From an uncultured Phascolarctobacterium sp. (GTDB lineage Bacteria > Bacillota > Negativicutes > Acidaminococcales > Acidaminococcaceae): a DNA stretch of 64,000 nucleotides. Made by a program: the position numbers and the translations under genes. The notes below the pieces were generated by a model that saw only the letters and a program-made list of their open reading frames with translations, had not been told where the DNA came from and did not search any database. The stretch covers positions 1-64,000 of the forward strand of contig NZ_CALDXR010000034.1 in assembly GCF_937920985.1 (NCBI RefSeq), given 5' to 3'. Shown here in pieces: positions 39,042 through 47,402 of the stretch (its first letter is position 1; the number at the start of each line of letters is the position of its first letter).

Positions 39042-42000
39042 ATGAAGGTTATTTTCTTGACGAATGTTATCCGCCGCATGGGCATGATGCAGCAGACTAT
39101 GGAAAAGCTGCAGCAGGAGGGCAAGCTGGATAATGCCTGCGCCTGCCGCTGGATTACCGATGCGACGGTTTGGGATGATAAATGGCACAAGGAGCTTGCT
39201 GGCTCCAAGCTGGTCATTATGAAATGGATGGGTACTGGTCTGGATACACCATTTCTGCAGCGCTGCGTAAGCCTGCTGAAGCAGCTGCGCCTGCCATTTT
39301 ATATTGATGCTGCCGGCAGCAAGGAAGGCGAGCTGGCGCAGGGACTGACACCAGAGCAGCTTGCTGTTATCAAAAAATATTGCATGTTCGGCGGCGAAAT
39401 CAACTATTACAATCTGTGGCAATACCTGCAGCAGCTGCTGCAGGGTGAGGCTATTACAGTTGATGAGCCGAATCCGATTCACTGGTGCGGTATTTATCAC
39501 CCGCGGGCGAAAAAGGTTTATACCGATTTAGCAGAATATCAGCGCGATTTTTGCGTCAGCGGCCGTCCGACAGCGGGCATTCTTTTTTACCGCGATGAAT
39601 GGGTGTGGGGCGATTTGACCTACCAGACTGCGATGATAGAAGAGCTAGAAGCACAGGGCGTCAACGCTGTCTGCGTTTTCAGCAACGGTATGCCACTTGA
39701 AGAAATGGGCATGCCCAGTCTGACGCAGGTTTTCAACAGCTTCTTCTGCACGGCAGACGGTGTGCCTGCAATCGATGTGCTGCTGAACGTGATGAAGTTT
39801 TCTATGACTACCGGCGGTTCGATTAACCTTGATTATCTGAAAAAGCTTAACGTGCCGGTTTTGGCTGCTTATACGACAATTGCGCCCTTCGAGGAATGGA
39901 AGGATAGCTTTGAAGGCATGAATGCGATGGAGGTTTCTATCAGCGTTTCCCTGCCGGAGTTTGATGGTATTATCCATGGTGTGCCCATAGCGCATAAAAA
40001 AATTCTGGAAAACGGTGATGTGCGCTATCTGCCGAATGCGGAGCGTGTAAAACGCATGGCTTCCAAGGCGAAGAAGTGGGCGATGCTGCGCCACAAGGCT
40101 AACAGCGAGAAAAAAATCGCGATTATCTTCCATAACTATCCGCCACGTAATTCCAACATCGGCAGTGCTATCGGCTTAGATACAATCGAAAGCATCCGTC
40201 GCGTGCTAGCTGCTATGCGCGAGCGTGGCTATAAGGTAGATTGGATTCCTGAGGATACGAAGGAATTTATCAAACAGCTGACAGCCAATGCCACCAACGA
40301 CCGCAGTATGCTGACGGAAAAGCAGGTTGATGCTGCCAATAAGCTGAAGGGAGCAGAATATAAAGAATTCTTTGCATTGATGGATAAAAAGGTGCAGGAG
40401 CAGCTGGTGAAGGATTGGGGCGAAACGCCAGGTACTGTCATGGAATATGACGGCGATATTCTGGTACCGGGAACGATGAACGGCAATGTTTTCGTAACCG
40501 TGCAGCCGCCGCGTGGCTTTGGCGAGGACCCGGAAAAAATCTACCACGATCCTTACGTTGCACCGACGCATCAATATCTGGCCTTCTACCGTTGGGTACG
40601 CGATGTGTGGCAGGCAGACGCTGTTGCGCATATCGGTACGCATGGCAGCCTGGAATGGCTGCCGGGCAAGAACGCCGGCCTTGACTGCAGCTGCTACCCG
40701 GATTTGGCGCTGGGAGATCTGCCGAACATTTATCCTTATAATATCACTATTACCGGCGAGGGCATTCAGGCAAAACGCCGTGGCGCTGCCTGCCTTATTG
40801 AGCATTTGCCGGCGCCGCAGACACAAGCGGGAGTGTATGACGAGCTGGAGGAGCTGGAAAAGCTCATGGACGAATACGTGCACTTCAGCAGCACGCAGCC
40901 GGATAATCTGCCGCGCTTGCAGGAGCTGGTGCTGGAAAAGGTTGCGGAGGCTAACCTGCAGGATGAGGTTACTTACGATGCAGAAAAGCCCTTTGACGAA
41001 TACGTGATGAATCTGCATAATTACATTACGGATTTGAAGAATATGGAGGTACACACAGGCCTCCATATTATGGGACAGCCGCCGGAGGATCAGCAGCTGG
41101 AGGATTATCTGTGGCTGCTGCTGCGTCTTGATAACGGCAATATCCCCAGCCTGACGCAAGCAATAGCAGCGCTGTATGGCTTTGATTATTACTATCTGCT
41201 GGAAAACAGCAGCCTGATATACGAACCGTTGAATATCACCTATGGTATGCTAATCGACCGTATCGCCAATCAGTGCCGCGAGCTGATTCGCTGCCTGCAG
41301 CAGCGTGACTTTGTCAAGGATGCGGTTGCTGATGCTCTGCAGCTGCCCTGGGTGCAGCAGGCACCGGCGGAAAGCAGAGAAAAGCTGGAAGTGGTCTGCA
41401 ACTATATTGTAGATACACTTTACCCCAATTTGCTTTTGACGAAGCAAGAAATTACCAATATGCTGCGTGGCTTTGAGGGCGAATATATCGAGCCTGGTCC
41501 TAGTGGTGCTCCCTCTAGCGGCGGCGCTGATTTGCTGCCGACGGGCCGTAACTTCTACGGCGTAGACCCGCGCTGCCTGCCGACACCGGCGGCATGGGAA
41601 ATCGGCCAGACACTGGGCGACCAGGTGGTAGAACGCTTCATTGCGGAGGAAGGCCATTATCCCGAAAATATCGGTATGGTCTTCTGGTCCGGTGCAAACA
41701 TGCGCAGCCACGGACAGTGCATTGCCGAATTCCTCTATCTGATGGGCATTCGTCCCAAGTACCAGAGCGGCAGCCTGCGTATCAACGGCCTGGAGGTCAT
41801 TCCTCTGATGGAACTCAAACGTCCGCGTATTGACGTTACGGCGCGTATCAGCGGCCTCTTCCGCGATACTATGCCGTCGGTAATGCAAGTAATGGACAAG
41901 GCGGTGCTTTTAGCAGCGGAGCAGGATGAGCCTGATGATTTAAACTTTGTGCGTAAGCATATTCAGGAGGATACCAAGGAGCTGGAGCAGCAGGAGGGTA

Positions 42001-42761
42001 TGGACCACGCTGCTGCATGGCGTCAGGCGGCCTTCCGTGTCTTTGGCGATGCGCAGGGAACCTATGGCGCAGGTGTTGCGGCGCTGCTGGAAAGCAAGAA
42101 TTGGGAAACCATTGATGATATTGCCGATGTTTATGTGCGTTGGGGCGGTCATGCTTACGGTGGCAAAACTAAAGGCAAATTTTTGCCGCAGCAGTTCCGC
42201 AAACGTATGGGGAGCCTGGATATCACGATTAAAAACGAGGATAACCACGAAACCAATATGCTCAGCAGTGATGACTACAATGCCTATCATGGTGGCATGA
42301 TTGCCGCAGTACGCTCGATTAAGGGCAGTGCGCCGCGCTCCTACTGCGGCGACAGTACCGACAGGACGCGTGTGACGATGCACAGCGTGCAGGAGGAGGC
42401 AAAGCGCCTGTTCCGCAGCGAGGCTATTAACCCCAAGTTTATCAAGGGCATGATGCAGCATGGCTATAAGGGCGCTGCCGATATGGCCAACATGATTGCG
42501 CACAGCTTCCAGTGGGATGCGACGAGCGCCGTTATGGAGGACTGGATGTACGAAAAATATGCTGAAAAATATACCTTTGACCCGGTAGTGCAGGAATGGC
42601 TGCGCGATGTTAACCCTTGGGCGCTGCAGCGCATGACGGAAATTCTGCTGGAGGCAGAGCAGCGCGGACTGTGGCAGGCTAAGCCGGAAACCAAGGAGGA
42701 GCTGCAAAAGCTCTATTTGGATATGGAAGGCGAGCTGGAGGACAGAGCAGATGAGCATTAA
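39042..42761 (+). CDS. CobN/BchH-like chelatase large subunit, copy 1
   Basis: This 1239-residue cytoplasmic protein is of normal length for the CobN/BchH/ChlH family. The family core IGTHGSLEWLPGK lies near residue 530, and GEGIQAKRRGAACLIEHL follows about 50 residues later. SGAPSSGGADLLPTGRNFYG is near residue 825, and the C-terminal end has NPWALQRMTEILLEAEQRG. CobN inserts cobalt into hydrogenobyrinate diamide with CobST, BchH inserts Mg with BchID, and the homologue HmuS has been linked to heme demetallation. No CobS/T or BchI/D is in the window. Insertion or removal of metal from the imported tetrapyrrole is possible. Signal peptide and membrane helices are absent. Confidence 0.9.
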   Translation: MKVIFLTNVIRRMGMMQQTMEKLQQEGKLDNACACRWITDATVWDDKWHKELAGSKLVIMKWMGTGLDTPFLQRCVSLLKQLRLPFYIDAAGSKEGELAQGLTPEQLAVIKKYCMFGGEINYYNLWQYLQQLLQGEAITVDEPNPIHWCGIYHPRAKKVYTDLAEYQRDFCVSGRPTAGILFYRDEWVWGDLTYQTAMIEELEAQGVNAVCVFSNGMPLEEMGMPSLTQVFNSFFCTADGVPAIDVLLNVMKFSMTTGGSINLDYLKKLNVPVLAAYTTIAPFEEWKDSFEGMNAMEVSISVSLPEFDGIIHGVPIAHKKILENGDVRYLPNAERVKRMASKAKKWAMLRHKANSEKKIAIIFHNYPPRNSNIGSAIGLDTIESIRRVLAAMRERGYKVDWIPEDTKEFIKQLTANATNDRSMLTEKQVDAANKLKGAEYKEFFALMDKKVQEQLVKDWGETPGTVMEYDGDILVPGTMNGNVFVTVQPPRGFGEDPEKIYHDPYVAPTHQYLAFYRWVRDVWQADAVAHIGTHGSLEWLPGKNAGLDCSCYPDLALGDLPNIYPYNITITGEGIQAKRRGAACLIEHLPAPQTQAGVYDELEELEKLMDEYVHFSSTQPDNLPRLQELVLEKVAEANLQDEVTYDAEKPFDEYVMNLHNYITDLKNMEVHTGLHIMGQPPEDQQLEDYLWLLLRLDNGNIPSLTQAIAALYGFDYYYLLENSSLIYEPLNITYGMLIDRIANQCRELIRCLQQRDFVKDAVADALQLPWVQQAPAESREKLEVVCNYIVDTLYPNLLLTKQEITNMLRGFEGEYIEPGPSGAPSSGGADLLPTGRNFYGVDPRCLPTPAAWEIGQTLGDQVVERFIAEEGHYPENIGMVFWSGANMRSHGQCIAEFLYLMGIRPKYQSGSLRINGLEVIPLMELKRPRIDVTARISGLFRDTMPSVMQVMDKAVLLAAEQDEPDDLNFVRKHIQEDTKELEQQEGMDHAAAWRQAAFRVFGDAQGTYGAGVAALLESKNWETIDDIADVYVRWGGHAYGGKTKGKFLPQQFRKRMGSLDITIKNEDNHETNMLSSDDYNAYHGGMIAAVRSIKGSAPRSYCGDSTDRTRVTMHSVQEEAKRLFRSEAINPKFIKGMMQHGYKGAADMANMIAHSFQWDATSAVMEDWMYEKYAEKYTFDPVVQEWLRDVNPWALQRMTEILLEAEQRGLWQAKPETKEELQKLYLDMEGELEDRADEH

Positions 42762-43776
42762 GATGTTGGTGCTGAGCCTGACCGGCCAGTGTAACTTTGT
42801 CTGCCGTTACTGCTATGCCGCTGAGCATGACCGCACTATGATGTCAGCTTCCACTGCGCTGGCAGCTGTTAAGCTGGCAGCAGCCGGCGGTGAACGCTTT
42901 GTTATTCAGTTCAGCGGCGGCGAGCCGCTGCTGAACTTTGCATGCCTGCAGGCAGTGGTAGACTACGTGCATCAGGAAAAGCTGCCTGCCGTACTGCAGC
43001 TGCAGACCAACGGCTCTCTGCTTACCGATAAGATTGCCAAGTACCTTTATAAGAACAAGGTAGCAATCGGCGTGAGCCTTGACGGCAGGCCTGCGGTCAA
43101 CGACAAGCTGAGGCTGAAAAAGAATGGCTACGGTGCGACCGGTGAGATTTTGAAGGGTATTGAGGTTTTGCGCCGCAACAATATTGCCTGCGGCGTAACC
43201 TGCGTAGTAACGTCGGAAAATGTAGATACGCTGGAAGGTATCGTGGATTTTGCCTACTTTTTGGGCAACATCCGCAAAATCGGCTTTGACATCCTGCGTG
43301 GGCAGGGACGTGGCCGTGACCTGCAGCCGCCTACGCCTGCAGCGATGCAGCAGGCTATGCAGCGCGTTTTTGCGCGCTGCGATGAGCTGGCGAAGCTCAC
43401 AGGGATGCGCATAGCGATTGCGCAGCAGGAGCGGGCGCAGCTTTTGTGTAAGGATTGCAGTCTGACCTTCGGCCATTGCTACGCTATGAACGGCGAAGCA
43501 GCCTTTGTAGATGCCAAGGGTGATATTTACGCCTGCTCTTCGTTGGTAGGCAATGCGGATTTTTACCTTGGCAATGTATATAACGGCTTAGAGCCTGCTT
43601 TGGTAGAAAAAACTAAGCAGGTGATTGCCGAGTCGATGGACTTTTGCCGCCAATGCGACGATTTTAAATTGTGCGGCGGCGGTTGCTTCGCACGTTGGTA
43701 TGGCTTCGAGGATAAGTCTGACTATGGCGCGGAATGCAGCATGAAGCGTGAAGCGATAAAACACATACAAAAGTAA
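42751..43776 (+). CDS. Radical SAM enzyme with SPASM-type C-terminal domain
   Basis: The product has 341 residues; the start overlaps the CobN-like gene by 11 bases. The radical SAM motif CNFVCRYC (Cys14, Cys18, Cys21) binds the SAM-coordinating [4Fe-4S] cluster, and FSGGEP follows near residue 54. The C-terminal part has a SPASM-like cysteine set (CYAMNGEA, YACSSL, CRQCDDFKLCGGGC) for auxiliary clusters. SPASM enzymes modify peptides or proteins, as in sulfatase maturation and RiPP pathways. Here, as the last gene of a tetrapyrrole-type operon, it may act on the ligand, a peptide carrier or an enzyme of the set. The substrate is unknown. Confidence 0.9.
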   Translation: MSIKMLVLSLTGQCNFVCRYCYAAEHDRTMMSASTALAAVKLAAAGGERFVIQFSGGEPLLNFACLQAVVDYVHQEKLPAVLQLQTNGSLLTDKIAKYLYKNKVAIGVSLDGRPAVNDKLRLKKNGYGATGEILKGIEVLRRNNIACGVTCVVTSENVDTLEGIVDFAYFLGNIRKIGFDILRGQGRGRDLQPPTPAAMQQAMQRVFARCDELAKLTGMRIAIAQQERAQLLCKDCSLTFGHCYAMNGEAAFVDAKGDIYACSSLVGNADFYLGNVYNGLEPALVEKTKQVIAESMDFCRQCDDFKLCGGGCFARWYGFEDKSDYGAECSMKREAIKHIQK

Positions 43777-43836
43777 AAAAACGTCAGCATCGGGTACGTA
43801 ACAATCAAATCCGATTTGCTGACGTTTCTTTTTCTT
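43777..43836 (+). terminator. Intrinsic terminator of the nifH-like operon
   Basis: AAACGTCAGCA-TCGG (about 43779-43793) pairs with CCGA-TT-TGCTGACGTTT (43811-43827). A T-rich tract follows. It ends the seven-gene operon. Confidence 0.8.
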
Positions 43837-43863
43837 AAAACTAACATGCTTCATGTTAGTTTT
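43837..43863. repeat. Perfect 12-bp inverted repeat
   Basis: AAAACTAACATG and CATGTTAGTTTT flank a 3-base centre. It may be a second terminator or an operator upstream of the next promoter. Confidence 0.7.
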
Positions 43864-43929
43864 GACATGGAATTATGCTTTTCTACATGCTTTTTTTATA
43901 TATTAAAGCTTGTTTAGAGCATCTTTAGC

Positions 43930-43960
43930 TTGACTATATTCCTAGTATATGGAATAAAAT
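43930..43960 (+). promoter_or_regulatory. MerR-type promoter (19-bp spacer) for nitrilase-like gene
   Basis: TTGACT (43930-43935), the 19-bp spacer ATATTCCTAGTATATGGAA, and TAAAAT (43955-43960). Confidence 0.8.
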
Positions 43961-43998
43961 AAAAATAACGATTGTTTAGAATATTCGGAGGCAATATA

Positions 43999-44769
43999 AT
44001 GAAAATTGCTTTATGTCATTTAGAGCTCAGCTGCGGGCCACAGGAGTGCAATCTGCAGATATTGAAGCAGGCAGTGCGTCTGGCTGCGGAGCAGGGAGCG
44101 GAATGGGTATTAACACCGGAGGCAGCGGTACAGGGATATTATTTTTATTACATAAATAAAAATGCTGTGGTAGCGCCTCAGCCGTCACCTGAGCTGGAGC
44201 CGCTGCGTAAACTGTGTCGTGAATACGGCATTACCCTCTTTTTAGGTTGTGGTGAATATGATGCTGCTTGTGATAAAAACTTCAACAGCTGTTTGGTTTT
44301 CGGACCTGATGGCGAGCTGATCGGCCGTCATCGCAAGCTGTTTGGCGGTAAAGTGGGAGCAGAGGCTTGGGCTGACAAAGGCGATGCCGTTACCGTGCTT
44401 CCCTGCAGCGGTCTGCAGACAGGAGTGTTGGTGTGCGCCGACTTGTGGTTCCCGGAATTTTACGAAGGGACTAAGGCGCAGGGTGCAGAAATAATTGTCG
44501 ACATGGCTGCCTGGCCGCCGACGCAGGTGTGCGGCAATCCGCTTCCAGCTTGGATTAATGCATCCAAGGTAACGGATGTGACAGTGATTGTCTGCAACCA
44601 GACCGGTTCCCCGCAGTGGATGGATATGAATGTGGGGCAGAGTGTAGTTATCGACCAGGGTGAGCTGAAGCTGGCATACAGCGGTGAGCCTGCGGTGCTG
44701 CTTTTTGATTACGATGCAGATGCTAAGCGTGTACAGTCCATAGCCTATGATGTTCATTATATAAAATAA
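43999..44769 (+). CDS. Carbon-nitrogen hydrolase (nitrilase superfamily), copy 1
   Basis: The product has 256 residues; ATG 43999 follows GGAGG at 43987-43991. The Glu-Lys-Cys triad of the nitrilase superfamily is visible: Glu41 (LTPEAA), Lys113 (GRHRKLF) and Cys146 (LVCADLWF). Members hydrolyse amides or nitriles or form amides. The gene has its own MerR-type promoter and a paralogue at 51841 inside a CobN operon. An amide side chain of a corrinoid or related tetrapyrrole is a reasonable but untested substrate. Confidence 0.9.
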   Translation: MKIALCHLELSCGPQECNLQILKQAVRLAAEQGAEWVLTPEAAVQGYYFYYINKNAVVAPQPSPELEPLRKLCREYGITLFLGCGEYDAACDKNFNSCLVFGPDGELIGRHRKLFGGKVGAEAWADKGDAVTVLPCSGLQTGVLVCADLWFPEFYEGTKAQGAEIIVDMAAWPPTQVCGNPLPAWINASKVTDVTVIVCNQTGSPQWMDMNVGQSVVIDQGELKLAYSGEPAVLLFDYDADAKRVQSIAYDVHYIK

Positions 44770-45014
44770 AAAATACTTGCGGCGAAATAATACCCCTGTT
44801 TTGCTATTGTGGCAATGCCTTTAAAAGCCTTGCCGTCAGAATATACATCATCCAGATTATCACTTGCAGCGTTATTGCTGCCATCCACCTGCCAATAGAC
44901 GATATCTCTAGCCCTTAATTGTTTACGGTCATTAAAAGCCAGTCCCTTTTACGAGTAAGTGATAAGAATACAAGTTCCTTTATCATCGGCGCAGAATACA
45001 CTTTCTAACGACAT
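44770..45014 (-). pseudogene. Probable gene remnant
   Basis: On the complement, ATG at 45014 opens a short frame of 21 codons ending in TAA. The same frame then continues for about 60 codons with protein-like composition (for example LRARDIVYWQVDGSNNAAS). I do not recognise the family. This could be the remnant of a decayed gene or coincidence. Apart from this and the terminators on either side of 45060, nothing else is seen between 44770 and 45136. Confidence 0.3.
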
Positions 45015-45028
45015 AACAGTTTAACCCT

Positions 45029-45055
45029 TAAGGCGGCGCACTGCGCCGCCTTTTT
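45029..45055 (+). terminator. Intrinsic terminator after nitrilase-like gene
   Basis: AAGGCGGCGCA (45030-45040) pairs with TGCGCCGCCTT, followed by T5. It is well placed to end plus-strand transcription. Confidence 0.7.
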
Positions 45056-45083
45056 GACGTGTGGGGGAGCATAGAGTGCAAAC

Positions 45084-45109
45084 AAAAAGCCGTGCGCGTA
45101 GCGCACGGC
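45084..45109 (-). terminator. Terminator of the Rpn-like gene
   Basis: GCCGTGCGC (45089-45097) and GCGCACGGC (45101-45109) form a perfect 9-bp stem. On the minus strand it is followed by T5. Confidence 0.8.
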
Positions 45110-45136
45110 AATAAAGGCAAAAGCATATTTAAAAGC

Positions 45137-46006
45137 TTAAGCATTTTTAAGTTCAGCTTGCAATTCCTGAATCTTGCTCAAAGGCAGGTTAGTAAATTCC
45201 GCAATATCTTGAAGCGAATTGTTTCCTTTTAAAAGCATACGTTTTGCTGCAGCGTAGTTGGCGCTAACTTCACCTTCAGCTCTACCTTCAGCTCTACCCT
45301 CAGCTTTACCCTCAGCTTTACCCTCGCTAAAAATTCTTTCAGTAAATTCACACATGGCGGCTTTTCCCTCCTTTGTAGACTTTAGATAATTGACATGTTT
45401 AGATAATTTTCCCTGACTTAAGTCATCTGCTTCCGCAGTCTTAAAATACTGCATTAGTTTGGCAATTGAAGAGCCATCATTAACTTCTGCGTTAACGTAA
45501 TACATATGCAGACCATCATCGTATTTCATTGGTAAATTATTAAGGCGCTTGGTTACATTGTAACAGGTACAACCTAAATGCCAAATATCAGGCTCGGTTA
45601 TGTAAAACATATATAAATCGGGAACGCTTTTATATTTTTTGTCCTTGCCCTTTGGCAAATAGCTACCAATGATGCTCGAAGAATAGTACAGCATGCGTCT
45701 AGCATGGTCAATTTTACCATCGCTTTTTTGAATTTCCATTTCGTAGAGCTTATTGTTTGCATCTTCTACAAGAACATCCATAATAATATCCTTGGATGCA
45801 AATTTGTTAATGACCATTTGAGTACGATTTTCCTTAATGACCAGTGAATCGATGCCGGAAAGGATACGTAAAACATGTTCGCAGGCACCTGAATCAGTAA
45901 AGACCATTTTAGCCATTGCATCACTGAATAGGTTCAGTTGTTTGGCCTTTTCAATAAGCCTTTCGCGATTGCGGATGAGGCTTTCCGGGTATTGTTTGGA
46001 ACTCAT
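45137..46006 (-). CDS. Rpn-family PD-(D/E)XK nuclease/putative transposase
   Basis: The product has 289 residues. The start at 46006 has a strong site (AAAGGAGG on the complement, 46011-46018). The nuclease core pattern is seen as IIMDVLVED and YEMEIQ near residues 73-95, typical of the recombination-promoting nuclease group. A run of EGKAEGKAEGRAEGRAEG-type repeats near residue 230 is encoded by 12-bp tandem repeats, often a site of length variation. Such genes are common in gut Negativicutes genomes and are not obviously linked to the neighbouring uptake genes. Confidence 0.88.
   Translation of the reverse strand: MSSKQYPESLIRNRERLIEKAKQLNLFSDAMAKMVFTDSGACEHVLRILSGIDSLVIKENRTQMVINKFASKDIIMDVLVEDANNKLYEMEIQKSDGKIDHARRMLYYSSSIIGSYLPKGKDKKYKSVPDLYMFYITEPDIWHLGCTCYNVTKRLNNLPMKYDDGLHMYYVNAEVNDGSSIAKLMQYFKTAEADDLSQGKLSKHVNYLKSTKEGKAAMCEFTERIFSEGKAEGKAEGRAEGRAEGEVSANYAAAKRMLLKGNNSLQDIAEFTNLPLSKIQELQAELKNA
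45273..45326. repeat. 12-bp tandem repeat array in the Rpn-like gene
   Basis: Four in-frame units of the type CCYTCAGCTYTA and a partial fifth encode the EGKA/EGRA repeats. The number of units could vary without shifting the frame. Confidence 0.8.
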
Positions 46007-46091
46007 ACTTTCCTCCTTTAATTATAACACACAAGTAATGAAAAATATATAAGATGGTAGGACTGGCTTAATTTGCAATAGGAAGAGATAT

Positions 46092-46180
46092 AAAAAAGGC
46101 GTTTGCCGAAAGCTCGACAAACGCCACTGGTTCTCACAACCAGGCATGACCTCCGTTGGAAAACGGCTACCCATGCAACT
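46092..46180 (-). ncRNA. Probable small structured RNA of unknown class
   Basis: On the minus strand a promoter (TTGTTT at 46215-46210, 17 bp, TATAAT at 46192-46187) precedes a ~90-nt segment with three hairpins: CCGTT/AACGG, CTGGTT/AACCAG and a terminator stem GGCGTTTG/CAAACGCC followed by T6. No convincing protein is encoded. An AUG after GGAGG would read through the terminator. Size and layout resemble small regulatory or antitoxin RNAs, but I cannot assign a family. It lies upstream of, and divergent from, the lipoprotein gene at 46358. Confidence 0.6.
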
Positions 46181-46186
46181 GAAATA

Positions 46187-46215
46187 ATTATAACATACAA
46201 ATGAAATAAAAACAA
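46187..46215 (-). promoter_or_regulatory. Sigma-70-type promoter of the small RNA
   Basis: On the complement, TTGTTT and TATAAT are separated by 17 bp. Predicted transcription starts near 46180. Confidence 0.6.
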
Positions 46216-46247
46216 GTGTTTATTTTCTCTTTTGCTTTTCTTTACTC

Positions 46248-46278
46248 TTGACTATCATAGTGCTATATACTTTATAAT
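46248..46278 (+). promoter_or_regulatory. MerR-type promoter (19-bp spacer) for BtuF-like gene
   Basis: TTGACT (46248-46253), the 19-bp spacer ATCATAGTGCTATATACTT, and TATAAT (46273-46278). The transcript leader contains an 8-bp hairpin, CGGTATTG (46296-46303) with CAATACCG (46316-46323). Confidence 0.85.
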
Positions 46279-46357
46279 ATAAATTACTGTATTGTCGGTA
46301 TTGCCGCATATAAGTCAATACCGCTGAAATAAAACGATGAGAATAGAGGCATGAAGC

Positions 46358-47335
46358 ATGAAGAAATTTTTTTGTTTACTGCTGTTGCTGCTGCTTTTAG
46401 TCACAGGCTGCGGACAAGGCAGCGGCGGTAAAGACGCTGCCGCAGGCGGCAGCTATACTGTGACAGACGAGCATGGAACAGTGACTACGTTCAAGCAGGC
46501 ACCGCAAAAGGTACTGACGCTGGCACTCAGCAGCGATGGCATAATCATGGGCCTGGGTATGGAAGATAAATTGGTTGCCGTCAATTATCTTGCCGATGAC
46601 CCGGTAAGCTCCAACCTTGTAGAGCAGGCTAAAAAAATTCAGCACAAAATCAAAAACCCTTCGGCAGAAGAGGTGCTGGCGCTGAAGCCGGACGTAGTCT
46701 TTGCTTACGATTGGAGCGACATGAACCGTGTCGAAAATTTGCGCAATCTGGGCATGAACGTCATTGTTTTGAAGGGACCAGCAACTATTGATGATATCAG
46801 GCAAAACGTGCGCACTATCGCCAAAGCCATGCACGCCGACAGTAAGGGAGAAGAGCTGGTAAAGCTGATGGACAGCAGACTGGCGCAGGTGAAGCAGCAG
46901 GTAGCGGCGCTCAGGCTGCAGCAGCCGAAGAAAATCGTCCTTGTTTCGCTGATGAGCTCCTACGGCGGCAAGGGCTGCATTTTTGACGATATGTGTAAGG
47001 AAGCAGGCGTTATCAACGGCGTTTCGGCTGCAGGAATCAAAAACGGCCAGCAGATTACTAAGGAAATGCTGGTGAAGATTGATCCGGATTTACTGATAAT
47101 GCCGGTGTATAACGACCATGGCAATTTTGATATCAAGAAATATAATCGCGAATTTTTGGAGGACCCGTCGCTGCAGACCATGCGCGCTATTAAAAATAAG
47201 CAGCTGTTTTATCCCAACGAGGGTTATATCTATAACTGCTCACAGGATGTAGTCTTTGGCGTGCAGGAAATTGCCCATGCTGCCTACGGCGAAGCCTTTG
47301 CTATGCAGGGGGCGCAGCATTTAAGGGTGAAGTAG
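46358..47335 (+). CDS. BtuF/FecB-like substrate-binding lipoprotein
   Basis: The product has 325 residues; lipobox LVTGC gives lipid-modified Cys18. The mature protein has the class III binding-protein layout (QAPQKVLTLALSSDGIIMGLG, ALKPDVVFAYDW, long connecting helix, then a second lobe). It is monocistronic behind its own MerR-type promoter and ends at a shared terminator. It probably delivers substrate to the single FecCD-type permease in the window or to one elsewhere. Confidence 0.9.
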   Translation: MKKFFCLLLLLLLLVTGCGQGSGGKDAAAGGSYTVTDEHGTVTTFKQAPQKVLTLALSSDGIIMGLGMEDKLVAVNYLADDPVSSNLVEQAKKIQHKIKNPSAEEVLALKPDVVFAYDWSDMNRVENLRNLGMNVIVLKGPATIDDIRQNVRTIAKAMHADSKGEELVKLMDSRLAQVKQQVAALRLQQPKKIVLVSLMSSYGGKGCIFDDMCKEAGVINGVSAAGIKNGQQITKEMLVKIDPDLLIMPVYNDHGNFDIKKYNREFLEDPSLQTMRAIKNKQLFYPNEGYIYNCSQDVVFGVQEIAHAAYGEAFAMQGAQHLRVK

Positions 47336-47350
47336 AAATAGCGTAAGATT

Positions 47351-47402
47351 AAAAAACTGCACCAATCAGCATCAAATAAGATGCTGGCTAGTGCAGCTTT
47401 TA
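47351..47402. terminator. Bidirectional terminator
   Basis: CTGCAC...CAGCATC pairs with GATGCTG...GTGCAG with a 4-base internal loop, flanked by A6 and T-runs. It lies between convergent genes. Confidence 0.75.

Noticed and set aside
39042..42761. Chlorophyll synthesis Mg-chelatase (bchH)
   Set aside because: No BchI/BchD or other chlorophyll genes are present. The family core fits CobN equally, and the context is uptake.
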